Positions 1 to 8,873 of a DNA stretch of 64,000 nt are shown here, in pieces. Source of the stretch: CAWGMT01 sp963823675 (GTDB taxonomy: Bacteria > Planctomycetota > Planctomycetia > Isosphaerales > Isosphaeraceae); the NCBI GenBank assembly GCA_963823675.1, contig CAWGMT010000028.1, positions 91,414 through 155,413 of the forward strand, given 5' to 3'. Under the pieces are notes generated by a model. The model was not told where the DNA came from. It saw only the letters and a program-made list of their open reading frames with translations, and ran no database searches. Every line of letters starts with the position of its first letter. Positions within the stretch are counted from its first letter, which is position 1. A program made the position numbers and the translations under genes.

Positions 1-266
1 CGGCACCGGCTGAGTCGGTTGCGGATCGCGCGGACCCCCGGGCGGCGGTCGCCGATCCCGACGACCTGGCGGGCGAGCTCGAGCGGGCGCTCTCCTGCCT
101 CCGGCCCGACTATCGTCTCGTGTTCGTCCTGTTCCACGAGCAGAATATGATGTACGAGGAGATTGCCAGGGTCATCTCTCGCCCGGTGGGGACGGTCAAG
201 ACCTGGCTCCATCGAGCCCGAGCCCAGTTGGCCCAGGACCTCAGCCGCAGGGGAGTTAGGTGTTGA
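1..266 (+). CDS. ECF-type RNA polymerase sigma factor, C-terminal part (truncated by window edge)
   Basis: The open frame enters from the left edge (first full codon at 3) and stops with TGA at 264-266, giving 87 residues. It contains the sigma-70 region 4 helix-turn-helix: a helix beginning LERALSCLRPDYRLVFVL followed by YEEIARVISRPVGTVKT and WLHRARAQL, the usual ECF ending. Region 2 lies outside the window, so the subgroup cannot be assigned. The downstream gene is its likely membrane anti-sigma factor, 57 bp away, which is the normal planctomycete sigma/anti-sigma arrangement. The gap holds a short tandem repeat of the type GTTGTCA (about 268-292). Confidence 0.85.
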   Translation, partial: APAESVADRADPRAAVADPDDLAGELERALSCLRPDYRLVFVLFHEQNMMYEEIARVISRPVGTVKTWLHRARAQLAQDLSRRGVRC

Positions 267-322
267 AAGTTGTCAGTTGTCAGTTGTGAGTTGAAGAATT
301 CTCGCTCGGAGAACGGTTCGCC

Positions 323-1202
323 ATGACGTGTCGCGAATTTCGAACGCAAATTCAACGAGCTGCTTGACGGCGAGGGCGGCGGCAAGGCCCTGGGGCGAAC
401 GCGGGAAGCGAGCGCGACTGGTCCGCGACTGGTTGCGACCGACCTTGAGGGTGCTTTGATCGACCATGCCTCCCGCTGTCCGGCTTGCCGTGAGGTCGCG
501 GCGGGGTATCAGATCCTGGGGAGGGCACTGCACGCCTGGAATTCAGCTCCCGTCGCACCGGCCGATCTGGTTGACCGCATCTTGCTGGCCGGCTCCAAAC
601 TCGACGCGCCGGCGGCATCGGCCTGGGCAGTCGTCGGGGAGCGAAAGCGCGAGCGGCTCTGGCCGATCGTGCTGGCCTTGGGAGTCGCCGCCGCGGCCGC
701 GTGCATGATCGGGCTCGTGAATTCATGGCTCGTGCGGAAGCTGCATGATCTGCCGATGCCGCCCACGGCGTCGGTCGGCCCGGCGGACGAACTCCACTCC
801 GTCACGAGCCCCTCGGGCGTGCGCCTGGCCGATGCACACGCGCTGAACGATGCTCTGGCCGAGGCGACCAAGGCGACCTGGGACCTGGCGCGATCGGCAT
901 CCGAGCCCGCCGCACGGATCAGCCGCCAGATGCTCGATGCCGCGACCGGGCCGGAACCGGGGCCCGGCGCTTCGGCCATTCGCGGGCGCCCGGCCGAGGT
1001 CAGCGTGACGATGCCGACGTTGACCTCCCTGGCCCCGGACCCAGCCGCCGCCAGAGCCATGCTCCAGGAGGTCGGGGATCGACTGGCCTCGGGCGCCAAG
1101 CCCCTGTCGAGAACTGCCCGCCATGCCTTCGGCTTCTTGCTGGGCCCGACGCCCGCAAAACTCGAGGGCCGCAACACGCCCCCAGCGTCGAAGGGAGCCT
1201 GA
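323..1202 (+). CDS. Putative zinc-binding membrane anti-sigma factor (one apparent frameshift)
   Basis: Read from ATG 323 the product begins MTCREF. After skipping one C at 341 it continues ERKFNELLDGEGGG and runs open to the TGA at 1200-1202, about 293 residues. An H-x3-C-x2-C motif (HASRCPAC) near residue 50 is the anti-sigma zinc-finger signature. A hydrophobic segment around residues 112-132 would anchor it in the membrane, leaving a roughly 160-residue exported domain. Without the frameshift correction only a TTG-started frame from 456 would remain and the N-terminal Cys-containing part would be lost. It presumably holds the upstream sigma factor inactive. The start is inferred from the family pattern. 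Confidence 0.7.
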
Positions 1203-3186
1203 TGAAACGGATAATCACCAAAGTTCGGCCTGGCTGGCCGGGTTGCGCCGGCCTTGCCTTGGCGGCGTTCGGGCATCTGCTGGCGATCGCGTCAGCGGGC
1301 CGCGCGGCCGATCAGCCGGCGCGTCCCGCCGACGTCTTGCTGCGGCTGGTGCCGCCCGATGCGGCCGTGGTGGTCACCGTCGAGGGCCTCCGCGATCAGG
1401 CCGGCGCATTTGGCGGCTCGCGACTGGCCCAAGAGCTGCGTCAGTTGCCGGCCGTGCGGGCCTGGCTCGACTCCGAGCGCTATCGGCAATTCGAGCGGTC
1501 GCGCGCGGATCGAGGCGTTCCTCGGGTCGAGCCTTGCCGAGATTCGCGACGAGCTCTTAGGTGATGCCGTCGTCCTGGCTTTGAGACTACCGGCTGATGG
1601 ACCTCCCGAGCCCAGCCAGGCAACGGGGCTGCTCCTGATTCGGGCGCGGGACCAGGCCCTGCTCATGCGGCTGATCCGCGTGATCAACACGGCCCAGCAA
1701 GAGAGCGGCGAGCTGGCGCGGGTCGGCGACCTCGACCGTTCCGGTATCACCTACCACGTCCGCGAGTTTCCAGCCGGAGCAAACCGGCTGCCCGAATGGT
1801 ATGTGACCTACTCCGACGGTACGTTCGCCCTGTCGAATTCCCAGGCCCTGATCCAGGAAGTCATTGACCGAAAAGCTACGGCGAAGAAACCGCCGGGCGC
1901 CTCGGGCGCGGGCGCCACCCGTAAGGCCGGCGGTGACCGTGGCCGCACAATCGAGTCGGGCCTCGACAGCCTGCCCAGGCTCCAGGCGGTCCAGCGACGT
2001 TTGCCCGAGCGGGCGCTGTCCAGGCTTCTGGTCGATCCCCGGCCGCTCGCGCGGCTGATCGCGGCGTCGGCCCGGCCGCGCAGTCCGGCAGAAGGTAAGA
2101 TTCTGGCCGCGCTCGCGCTATCTCGCCGCGGTCGACTATGCCGGCGCCGCGCTGGTCTGGAGCGATGGATCGCTCAAACTGCACATGGTCGAGACTCTCG
2201 ATCCGTCCAAGCTCGATCCCTGGATCCTGCGGTGGGCGGGCGATTCGCGGCCGTTTGACCCCTTGCTCTACCGGTTGCCCCCGACGGCCCTCGCCGTGAT
2301 CGCAGCGCACGTCGATGCGACGGCCCTCCATGAAGCCATCCGAATGCTCGTCCCGGAGCCGGACCAGCCCAGGCTCGCGAATTTCGAGACGATCCTGAGC
2401 GGATTGCTGCTGGGACAGGACATCCAGGCGCGCGTCCTGCCCCGGCTGGGACCGGGCGCGATCGCCTATCTCGACGCCCCCGACGACATCCTGGAAGACG
2501 CCGCCAACTCTCAGCAGAAACAGCCGCGTCCCTCGCCGCTCCCGCTGGTGCTGGTTATCGGCATGGAGGGCAGGGGAGCCCAGCCCGCACCGGCCGGGGA
2601 GCGTCGCCAAGGCGCAGCCGCGGCGGAGGCCCACGCGGCGACCGTCGCCGACGCACTCGACAACGCGCTGCGCACGCTGCTGGCCGCGCTGGCCCTCGCC
2701 CCGGAGCGGATGCAAGGCCGGGCGAAAATCACGACCCGCGCGGTCGCCGGCGTGGCCATGCACACTCTCGACTTCCCGGTGTCCTTCGCCTACGCAATCG
2801 ATCGCGGCTCGGGCCGGGTGATCCTGAGCACTTCAACCGATGCCATCGCCCGTTATCTGGAACATGCGACCGACCTCCGGGCCGGTGCGCGGCTCCGCCG
2901 ATTTCAGGCCGTGGGCTTCTCGAACGGCCAGACCTTCGGCTGCATCGATCTGGCAGCGATCAACCGCCTGGCCAGCCGCCATCGCGACCGCCTGGTTCAG
3001 TCCCTGGCCGTGCGCCAGGATCGACCCATCGCGGACGTGGACCGCGACTTGACTCAGGTGCAAGCCCTGGCCGGGCTGATCGACGCCGTCTTCATCGCGA
3101 CCCGAATCGACCCCCAAGCCACGGCGGTCGAGCGCTCGATCGGCGTCATCCTCCACGAACCACCGACAGAGCCGTCGCGCGAGTGA
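1202..3186 (+). CDS. Secreted protein of unknown function, coupled to the anti-sigma gene (two apparent frameshifts)
   Basis: ATG 1202 overlaps the previous stop by one base (TGATG), implying translational coupling. The N-terminus has a signal peptide (hydrophobic GLALAAFGHLLAIASAG, then Ala-rich cleavage region). The coding sense moves frame near 1500 (in a CGCGCGCGG run, to ...IEAFLGSSLAEIRDELLG) and again near 2118 (to RYLAAVDYAGAALVWSDG), ending with TGA at 3184-3186. The reconstructed product is about 660 residues. It resembles large exported planctomycete proteins that sit behind sigma/anti-sigma pairs, but I recognise no catalytic motif. It may be a sensor or a target of the sigma system. 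Annotated as one gene because all three parts keep the same composition and join without gaps. Confidence 0.6.
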
Positions 3187-3382
3187 CACCGATCGGGAAA
3201 TCAGAGTCAGGTTCGCGGGCATCCTAACGACGAGGTGACGCGAAGCTCGGTCTCAGGGAATGTAGATAGCTTGATCGCGCCACTGGTCTGGGCGATCGTC
3301 CGCCACGACGAGCTCAAGCCACGCGAGGGTCGCCGGCACGGTGGCGCGCTGGCGAATCCAGCAGAAAGGCGATGGGCATCGT

Positions 3383-3736
3383 TCAGGATTCCGACTGCGG
3401 TGCCTCTGCTCCGTGCCTTTCCTTGACCAGCCGGCCGATGCGCAGCGCGGCTGGGCTGGGCTGGTAGGCGGCCTCTTGGCGGTCTAGTTCGGCCTGATAC
3501 TCCGCCATGTAGGCTCCGACCTGGGCCCAGTGCTGGTCGGCGAAGTCCAATACCTCGGCTATCACCGCCGGTGTCAGCTCGAACTGTTCGGCGATCTTCT
3601 CGATCGGTTCGCCGTGAATGCGGTATTCCTTTATCTCACAGACCCAACCAAGGGTCATCGCACGCGAACACGGCCCTGTCCGCCACTGGTTCGGTTTGCC
3701 TTCGCGGCCTTGCTTGTCCGAGCTCTCGACGCTCAT
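3383..3736 (-). CDS. DUF433-like small protein
   Basis: 117 residues. The segment EKIAEQFELTPAVIAEVLDF followed by a D/E-rich helix (QVGAYMAEYQAELDRQ) matches the helical second half of DUF433 proteins, often annotated as antitoxin-like. The N-terminal half is atypical and Cys-containing. Its start overlaps the end of the upstream minus-strand gene by 4 bp (ATGA type), so the two are probably cotranscribed. No toxin of the usual DUF5615/PIN type is adjacent, so a toxin-antitoxin role is not supported here. Confidence 0.5.
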   Translation of the reverse strand: MSVESSDKQGREGKPNQWRTGPCSRAMTLGWVCEIKEYRIHGEPIEKIAEQFELTPAVIAEVLDFADQHWAQVGAYMAEYQAELDRQEAAYQPSPAALRIGRLVKERHGAEAPQSES

Positions 3737-4866
3737 GTCGGCGGCGGTGTGTTGGGCTGGATCGTGCTGTTGACAATGCCGTAGGGGATATTCTCCGAAT
3801 TGATCGTGCCGCCGGCGCGGATATTGGCATTGATCAGACCGCCCACGCCGCTGATGCCGCCTTGAATTGCGAGGCCGGTCACATCGAGCCCGACTCCCAG
3901 GTCAAACGCCGTCGGCGTCGCCGTGCCGCCCTGGCCCTGGAAGTAACCCCCCACCACGAAGTTGGAAAGCTCGCCACCCACGGAAATGCCCGCGCCGCTG
4001 GGAACACCCGGACTGGCGGGATTGACGATCAGGTTGCCGTTGATCACCAGCTCGCTCACATTGCGGCCGATGCTGATCTGACCGCCGGTGGCAAGCTCGA
4101 CCGAGCCGCCCACCGTGAGCCCGCCCACGATGTCACGGCCGACCGAAAGCTCTCCATCGTGGCTGGCGGTCAGGTTACCCTGAATCGAGAGCGCCGCATC
4201 GGCATCGCCGCCGATCGCGAACTGGCCGCCGTCGAGATTCATCGTGCCGACCGTGAACGACTCCGACGCACCCGAATTGCCCGCGCCTTGCGTGAGCGCC
4301 ACCTGGCCGGTTGGTCCCAGGTTCACGGTGGTCACCTCGAAGGTGTCGACGCCGCCGCTCACGTTGACTTGGGCGGCCGGGCCCAGGGCCCCCAGCTCCA
4401 GGGTATTCATCGGTTGACTGAGCGTCGACATCTTGCCTGTGAGCTCGGCGGGCGCAGCCTCCAGGCTGCCAAGTTGACCGGAGACAATAACCAGCTTGTG
4501 GATCGCGAGCGGCCGGTTGGCATAATGCCAGAGCGGGCGCGCCTGGGTGATCGTAATGGTCGAGCCGGTGTCGGTGCCGAAGGCAACCAGGTCGATCGCG
4601 CCATGTCCCGCCGGGTGGACCTTCACCACCCCCGATCCCTCCACCTGGACCAGAAACGCCCCGCCGCTGGCCAGAACCGGCCGATTCGCGGACGGTCCCG
4701 TGTAGAAGGAGAGGAGCTCACGCCGTTCCAACCGCTCGACACTCGGGACGCTAAAGCGCCCGCGATAGCGACTCTTCGGGCTGGCCGGCCGCAGCCCGCC
4801 AGCGAGCCAGTCATACCGCCCGATGCCGTTCCATCCAGTCCGAATCATGAACGGGCTCCATCCCAC
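3733..4866 (-). CDS. Secreted beta-rich repetitive protein with LEPR-XLL-like N-terminal motif
   Basis: 377 residues. Near residue 43 is VERLERRELLSF, a variant of the LEPRxLLS surface/export motif typical of planctomycete giant exported proteins. The rest is Gly/Val/Asn-rich with short recurring strands (GGQFAIGGD, GGSVELATGGQISIGRNV, GISVGGELSNFVVGGY), suggesting a parallel beta-helix or adhesin-like fold. It has no conventional signal peptide and no enzymatic motif. An alternative start is the internal Met at 4848. Likely an envelope or extracellular structural protein; function is inferred from architecture only. Confidence 0.6.
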   Translation of the reverse strand: MGWSPFMIRTGWNGIGRYDWLAGGLRPASPKSRYRGRFSVPSVERLERRELLSFYTGPSANRPVLASGGAFLVQVEGSGVVKVHPAGHGAIDLVAFGTDTGSTITITQARPLWHYANRPLAIHKLVIVSGQLGSLEAAPAELTGKMSTLSQPMNTLELGALGPAAQVNVSGGVDTFEVTTVNLGPTGQVALTQGAGNSGASESFTVGTMNLDGGQFAIGGDADAALSIQGNLTASHDGELSVGRDIVGGLTVGGSVELATGGQISIGRNVSELVINGNLIVNPASPGVPSGAGISVGGELSNFVVGGYFQGQGGTATPTAFDLGVGLDVTGLAIQGGISGVGGLINANIRAGGTINSENIPYGIVNSTIQPNTPPPT

Positions 4867-5759
4867 GCACGGGCATCCCGCCCGCGCTCTCCTCGCAGCC
4901 AGAAGCGCCGTGGATCTTCATAGCCGCTCGGGCAATGCCATAGTCCGAGGAGACCGCAGATTCGGCAAGGTCAGCGGCTCTGGCCTGATCGGCAGATATC
5001 CCCCGGTCACCGCTGTCGTTTTAGAGCGAGCCACCAGCGGCCGATGCCTCCTCATTCCTCTTCGGTCGGAAAGCCGCAGGAACTTTGCCGGCAACCAGGA
5101 CGAGCTCAATGGGGTTTCGTGATCCTGGGAGGGCAAGGCTCCGTCCGAGCCATGCAATTAGCCGGCTCACACAAAGGTTCGCCCTCCCCGAATCGTACAA
5201 GGCCATTTAGCCTGCCAGCTATTGGCCCGACGTATCCGCAGGGAAGACATGGGCGAATGTATGGAACGTAGTGGTCATCACGATCAGGCCCGATAGCCGG
5301 TTGCCGAAATGCGGGAATTCTGTGCCGCTTTCGTAAACTATGTTGCATAAATAAGAGCGAGGAGCGAGGCGCCTCTTGAATTAGCAACACCTCCAGCGAA
5401 AAGGGCACCCTATGACGATCACAATTCTCCCGGTGTGCGGCCCGATTCGGCCGTCCCACGTTCGTTCGGTTCAGCCGTTGGGCTCGGTTGCGGCTGCGGG
5501 AGATCCGCCAGACGTCGATTGGCAGAAGTGGATTGATGGGAGTCGGAAAGAGCCTGTTCGGCAGTCCCGGCCAGAGCGCTGGGCACCGGCGCCCGCAATT
5601 GTGTTTCGGCCGCATGGAAGCGGGACCGAGCAGAACGGCGTATGTGTGGCGGCGTTTCGGCCTCGGTCGCCGGGTAACCGACACTCCGCCCACCCCGGTC
5701 GTCCTGCCGGGGAGGGCGGAGCTCACCAAGTCGATGCGACGGACCGCACGGCCCCGTCG
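4867..5759. other. Gene-poor stretch with a palindromic repeat
   Basis: About 890 bp between two minus-strand secreted-protein genes. Several open frames cross it, but none has family-like composition, a convincing ribosome site or recognisable motifs. The only structure I see is an imperfect palindrome at about 5126-5201: GGGAGGGCAAGGCTCCG at one end and its degenerate inverse ending TTCGCCCTCCCC at the other, a REP-like element. Confidence 0.5.
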
Positions 5760-6344
5760 TCACTGAGCGTTCATGGTCCAGTACGGACCGGGGCCGTAGG
5801 CGATGCCGAAGCGGCTGATGGAGGGATTGAGCATGTTGGCCCGATGGCCGGGCGACTGCATCCAGGCTGCGGCCACGCTGGCTGCGTCGTGCACGTTCCA
5901 GGCGCTATTCTGACAGCAATTGGGATTCACGTGGTGGCCGAGGCCCTGGTTGGTCTGCGCCACGTTGTTATGGGCGGCCCATGCCGAGAGGTCCGGGTCG
6001 TAAGCCAGGGGGCCCAAGCCCGCGAATGCGCGATAGGCATTGATGAGGGCCATGAACCCATAGGGGTCGGCCGCCGGCACGAGCTCTTCGGGCTTCAGTT
6101 TCGAGTCGGGGTCGACTCGCCAGAGGCCGCGATGAGGGCCGTCCTGGATCTCGTAGCCGTAGCCCCAGACTCCTTGGTTGGCGAGCCAAACCCATCGTTT
6201 CGCTGTTCGTTCCTGCACGCGGGACGAAGTCGTCATTGCAATTCGGGCCACAGGCTCTGGCGCTTGTTGGTCCTGTGCACGCGACGCAGATGTCACTGCT
6301 ACGAGGACGACTGCGACTGAGCTGATCCGTGTCATGCTGGTCAT
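5760..6344 (-). CDS. CAP/SCP-domain secreted protein
   Basis: The frame is open from 6425, but ATG 6344 is preferred: it is preceded by AAGGGG at good spacing and opens a signal peptide (MTSMTRISSVAVVLVAVTSA). The C-terminal half is a CAP (SCP/PR-1) domain: ALINAYRAFAGLGPLAYDP, then HNNVAQTNQGLGHH, AAAWMQSPGHRANMLNP and the final FGIAYGPGPYWTMNAQ. CAP proteins are extracellular, with roles ranging from lipid or metal binding to peptidase-like activity; the role here is unknown. About 194 residues, so it is a single-domain protein with a short N-terminal spacer. Confidence 0.85.
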   Translation of the reverse strand: MTSMTRISSVAVVLVAVTSASRAQDQQAPEPVARIAMTTSSRVQERTAKRWVWLANQGVWGYGYEIQDGPHRGLWRVDPDSKLKPEELVPAADPYGFMALINAYRAFAGLGPLAYDPDLSAWAAHNNVAQTNQGLGHHVNPNCCQNSAWNVHDAASVAAAWMQSPGHRANMLNPSISRFGIAYGPGPYWTMNAQ

Positions 6345-6800
6345 GGGTATTTCCCCTTTCTCGCGCGGAGAATGGTCTTCGTGTGGGAAACCCTGAGCGA
6401 CCGGCCAGTGCGCTCGCCGTTCCATGGTGGGTGCGCGGAGACAGCGATCGGGGCTCGCAAAGGAGCACCATCACCGCCCGCCTTCCGTGGACCTGGGGCA
6501 ACGCAGGGAGAGAACCTCGGGTCAATCGGACAAAGCTATGATGGGGAGGCCATGAAGATGGAATGATGCCTCCCGCGAGTCGAGCATCGGCTGAACCGCC
6601 GACGCCCGCGATGTACTGCAAGTGGCGGGCCAAACAGGAAAAGTGACCAAAAATCGGCGATTTTGCCGACCCGTCGTTCCGACCGTGCGCGTGGTAGCGA
6701 AGCTGACGGTGCGCTCTATACAAGAGCGATAGTCGTCGTTGTGGAATTTACAATTCCGGACGTTGAAAAATTGTCAGAGACAACCCAAGGGGCCCAGTTT
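6345..6800. other. Intergenic region between recD and the CAP gene
   Basis: About 455 bp without a supportable gene. It must hold the promoter of the CAP gene (minus strand) and the 3' end region of recD. A small AT-containing palindrome (AAAATCGGCGATTTT, about 6649-6663) is the only evident structure and could contribute to transcription termination between the two minus-strand units. Confidence 0.45.
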
Positions 6801-8873
6801 TCAGGTGCGCAGTTTTTCGACGATGCCCGAATCGCGCTCGATGGTCTTCTTGATTCCGAGTTCGAGGATTTCACGGTCGCCGACAATCACCGCGCTTTTT
6901 CGTGCGCGCGTGAGCGCCGTGTAGAGGATCTCGCGGGTGTTGATCGGAAGGTCGCGGTCGGGCAAGACGAGCGCCACGCGGTCAAATTCCGAGCCCTGGG
7001 CCTTGTGGACAGTGATCGCATAGGAGAGCGCCAGCGAAGACCGCAGCGACTCGAGGTGAAACGCGGCGAAGCCGTTCGAGCGGCGGAAGACGGCCATCGG
7101 CGCGGCTCGCGCCCGGCCGCGGTCGGCGACATTCAAGATCACGCCCTGATCGCCGTTGAAAATCATCCGCTGGTAGTCGTTGACCTGCATCATTACCGGC
7201 TCGCCGGCAAGAAACTGATCGTCGCCGGGGTGCCAGTCAAGCCGGTCCAGGGCGCGTCTGTGCAACGATTCGTTGATCCGATCGGAACCGGTCGGCAGGA
7301 CGCGCGTGAGGCAGAGAATGCGAAAGCTCCCCGAGTAGGCAAAGATCGCGCTCAGCTTCTGCTGGTCGTCGCCGCTGAATCCGTTTTCCGAAAGCACGTA
7401 CGCGCGGTCAATCAGCTTGTCCAGGCCCGGTGGTGCCTGGCCGCCTTCTTTGGCCCACTGCTCTAGGAATTCATCCAGAACGGGCGACCCGGGCGGCGAC
7501 GCGACGAATTCCACTCCCTCGAACTTCAAAGCGTCAACCGAGCCGCGCTCGACCACAACGTCGTCGCCGGAGCGCTCGCAGTCAAATCTGGGGGCCTCTC
7601 CCTGATCGATCTTGTGGGCGACCCTGAGCAGATTGAGCCCGTGCGGATCTTTGCGCACGCGATGGCTCTCCTGGAGGATAACCACGGCGAAGCCACAGTG
7701 CGGATCATCCGCATGCACCTTGCACAGGTCGCGCAAAACCGCGCCGGCCTCGACCGAGGGAAGTTGACGAGCGTCACCCAGGAGAATGAGCCTTCCGTCA
7801 TCGGGGAGCGAACGAACGAGCCGCTCCATCAGGGCGAGGTCAATCATTGATGCTTCGTCGACGATGACGATTTTCTCGGCAAGCCGGTTGTTTTGATGAT
7901 GATTGAACCGGCCGTTGGAGTGTGAATAGCCGAGCAGGCGGTGCATGGTGCGCGGCTTGCACGGCTCGGGCCAAGCGGCGACCACGCGGTCGGCCTCGGT
8001 CGGATTGGCGATCCCTTGAGAGCCTTCTTCGATCGCGCCCAGCATCCGGTTGGCCGCCTTGCCCGTGGGGGCCGCCAGGGCAATCTCTCCAGGAGCGACG
8101 CCCAGGCGAAGCAGCACCCGCAAGATCGACACCACGATCGTCGTCTTGCCCGTGCCGGGGCCGCCCGAGATGATCGTGATCGGACTTCGCATCGAGGCGC
8201 CCACGGCCGCGCACTGCTCGTTGTTCAAACCGACCCGCTGTCCCCTGGTCTCTGGGGGGCGGGCGAGTACGTCATTCAGAGCTTCTTCAACGGCCCGGTC
8301 GGACCAACCCGAGACAACGCTGTCGAGCCTCCGCCCTAGCGCTGCCGCGAACTGGTTCTCCAGGTGGAGCATCTTCTGGAGATACAGGTGATTTCCGGCA
8401 ACGACGAGCGGTTTGAAGTCGCCCGGCGTGCCGACGAGCGTGCCGACTTTGCCCGAGTCGATGAGCTCCTGCATCAGCGTGGCCGCGGCGGAGGGATCGA
8501 GCTTTGGCAGATCGTCGACGGGTTGAACCTTCCCGAGCACCCGTCGTGCAAAATCGAGCCGAAGCTCGCCTCCCTTCTGACCGCGCAGGGCGATTCGCGT
8601 ACTTCCCTGCCGCACCTGAACCAGCCCGAGCAGAATCAAGAGCAGCAGTGCCTGACGCTCGGTCGGACTGAGCCCCGGCTGCCAGCAAGCCAGTTCCCAG
8701 GCGATTGCGGGAATCTCGCCCTCAAGGTTGTACTCCGTCTCGAGTGGCTCCCGGACCTGCCCGAGCCAGGCCAGCATGGCCGCTTCTTGCCGGTCGGCGC
8801 CGATTGTCGCATCGGTTGCCAGAATCGCAGCGCGGGCGGTGCCCAGAGGCGAGAGCTCAATCGGAACGGTCAT
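6801..8873 (-). CDS. recD: Exodeoxyribonuclease V alpha subunit RecD
   Basis: 690 residues (E. coli RecD is 608). Superfamily 1B helicase motifs are complete: Walker A GGPGTGKTT at 237-245, Walker B VDEAS at 338-342, motif III LLGDARQLPSVEAGAVL, and the C-terminal UvrD-like VHKAQGSEFDRV at 622-633 followed by YTALTRAR. It is the 5'-3' helicase of RecBCD, working with RecB at DNA ends during recombinational repair and degradation of linear DNA. ATG 8873 overlaps the recB stop by 4 bp. It is the only subunit of the operon without an apparent frameshift. Confidence 0.95.
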   Translation of the reverse strand: MTVPIELSPLGTARAAILATDATIGADRQEAAMLAWLGQVREPLETEYNLEGEIPAIAWELACWQPGLSPTERQALLLLILLGLVQVRQGSTRIALRGQKGGELRLDFARRVLGKVQPVDDLPKLDPSAAATLMQELIDSGKVGTLVGTPGDFKPLVVAGNHLYLQKMLHLENQFAAALGRRLDSVVSGWSDRAVEEALNDVLARPPETRGQRVGLNNEQCAAVGASMRSPITIISGGPGTGKTTIVVSILRVLLRLGVAPGEIALAAPTGKAANRMLGAIEEGSQGIANPTEADRVVAAWPEPCKPRTMHRLLGYSHSNGRFNHHQNNRLAEKIVIVDEASMIDLALMERLVRSLPDDGRLILLGDARQLPSVEAGAVLRDLCKVHADDPHCGFAVVILQESHRVRKDPHGLNLLRVAHKIDQGEAPRFDCERSGDDVVVERGSVDALKFEGVEFVASPPGSPVLDEFLEQWAKEGGQAPPGLDKLIDRAYVLSENGFSGDDQQKLSAIFAYSGSFRILCLTRVLPTGSDRINESLHRRALDRLDWHPGDDQFLAGEPVMMQVNDYQRMIFNGDQGVILNVADRGRARAAPMAVFRRSNGFAAFHLESLRSSLALSYAITVHKAQGSEFDRVALVLPDRDLPINTREILYTALTRARKSAVIVGDREILELGIKKTIERDSGIVEKLRT

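Noticed and set aside
509..1276. Long minus-strand open frame opposite the anti-sigma gene
   Set aside because: Shadow frame: Arg/Ser/Ala-rich with no motif, while the plus strand has a zinc-finger motif, a membrane helix and a coupled downstream gene.
3571..4923. 450-codon plus-strand frame opposite the LEPR-XLL gene
   Set aside because: Composition (His/Arg/Ala-rich, no domain) is typical of the antisense of a Gly/Val-rich repeat protein; the minus-strand frame has the export motif.
5106..5729. 207-codon minus-strand frame
   Set aside because: Crosses a palindromic repeat, is Arg/Pro-rich and has no recognisable domain or ribosome site.
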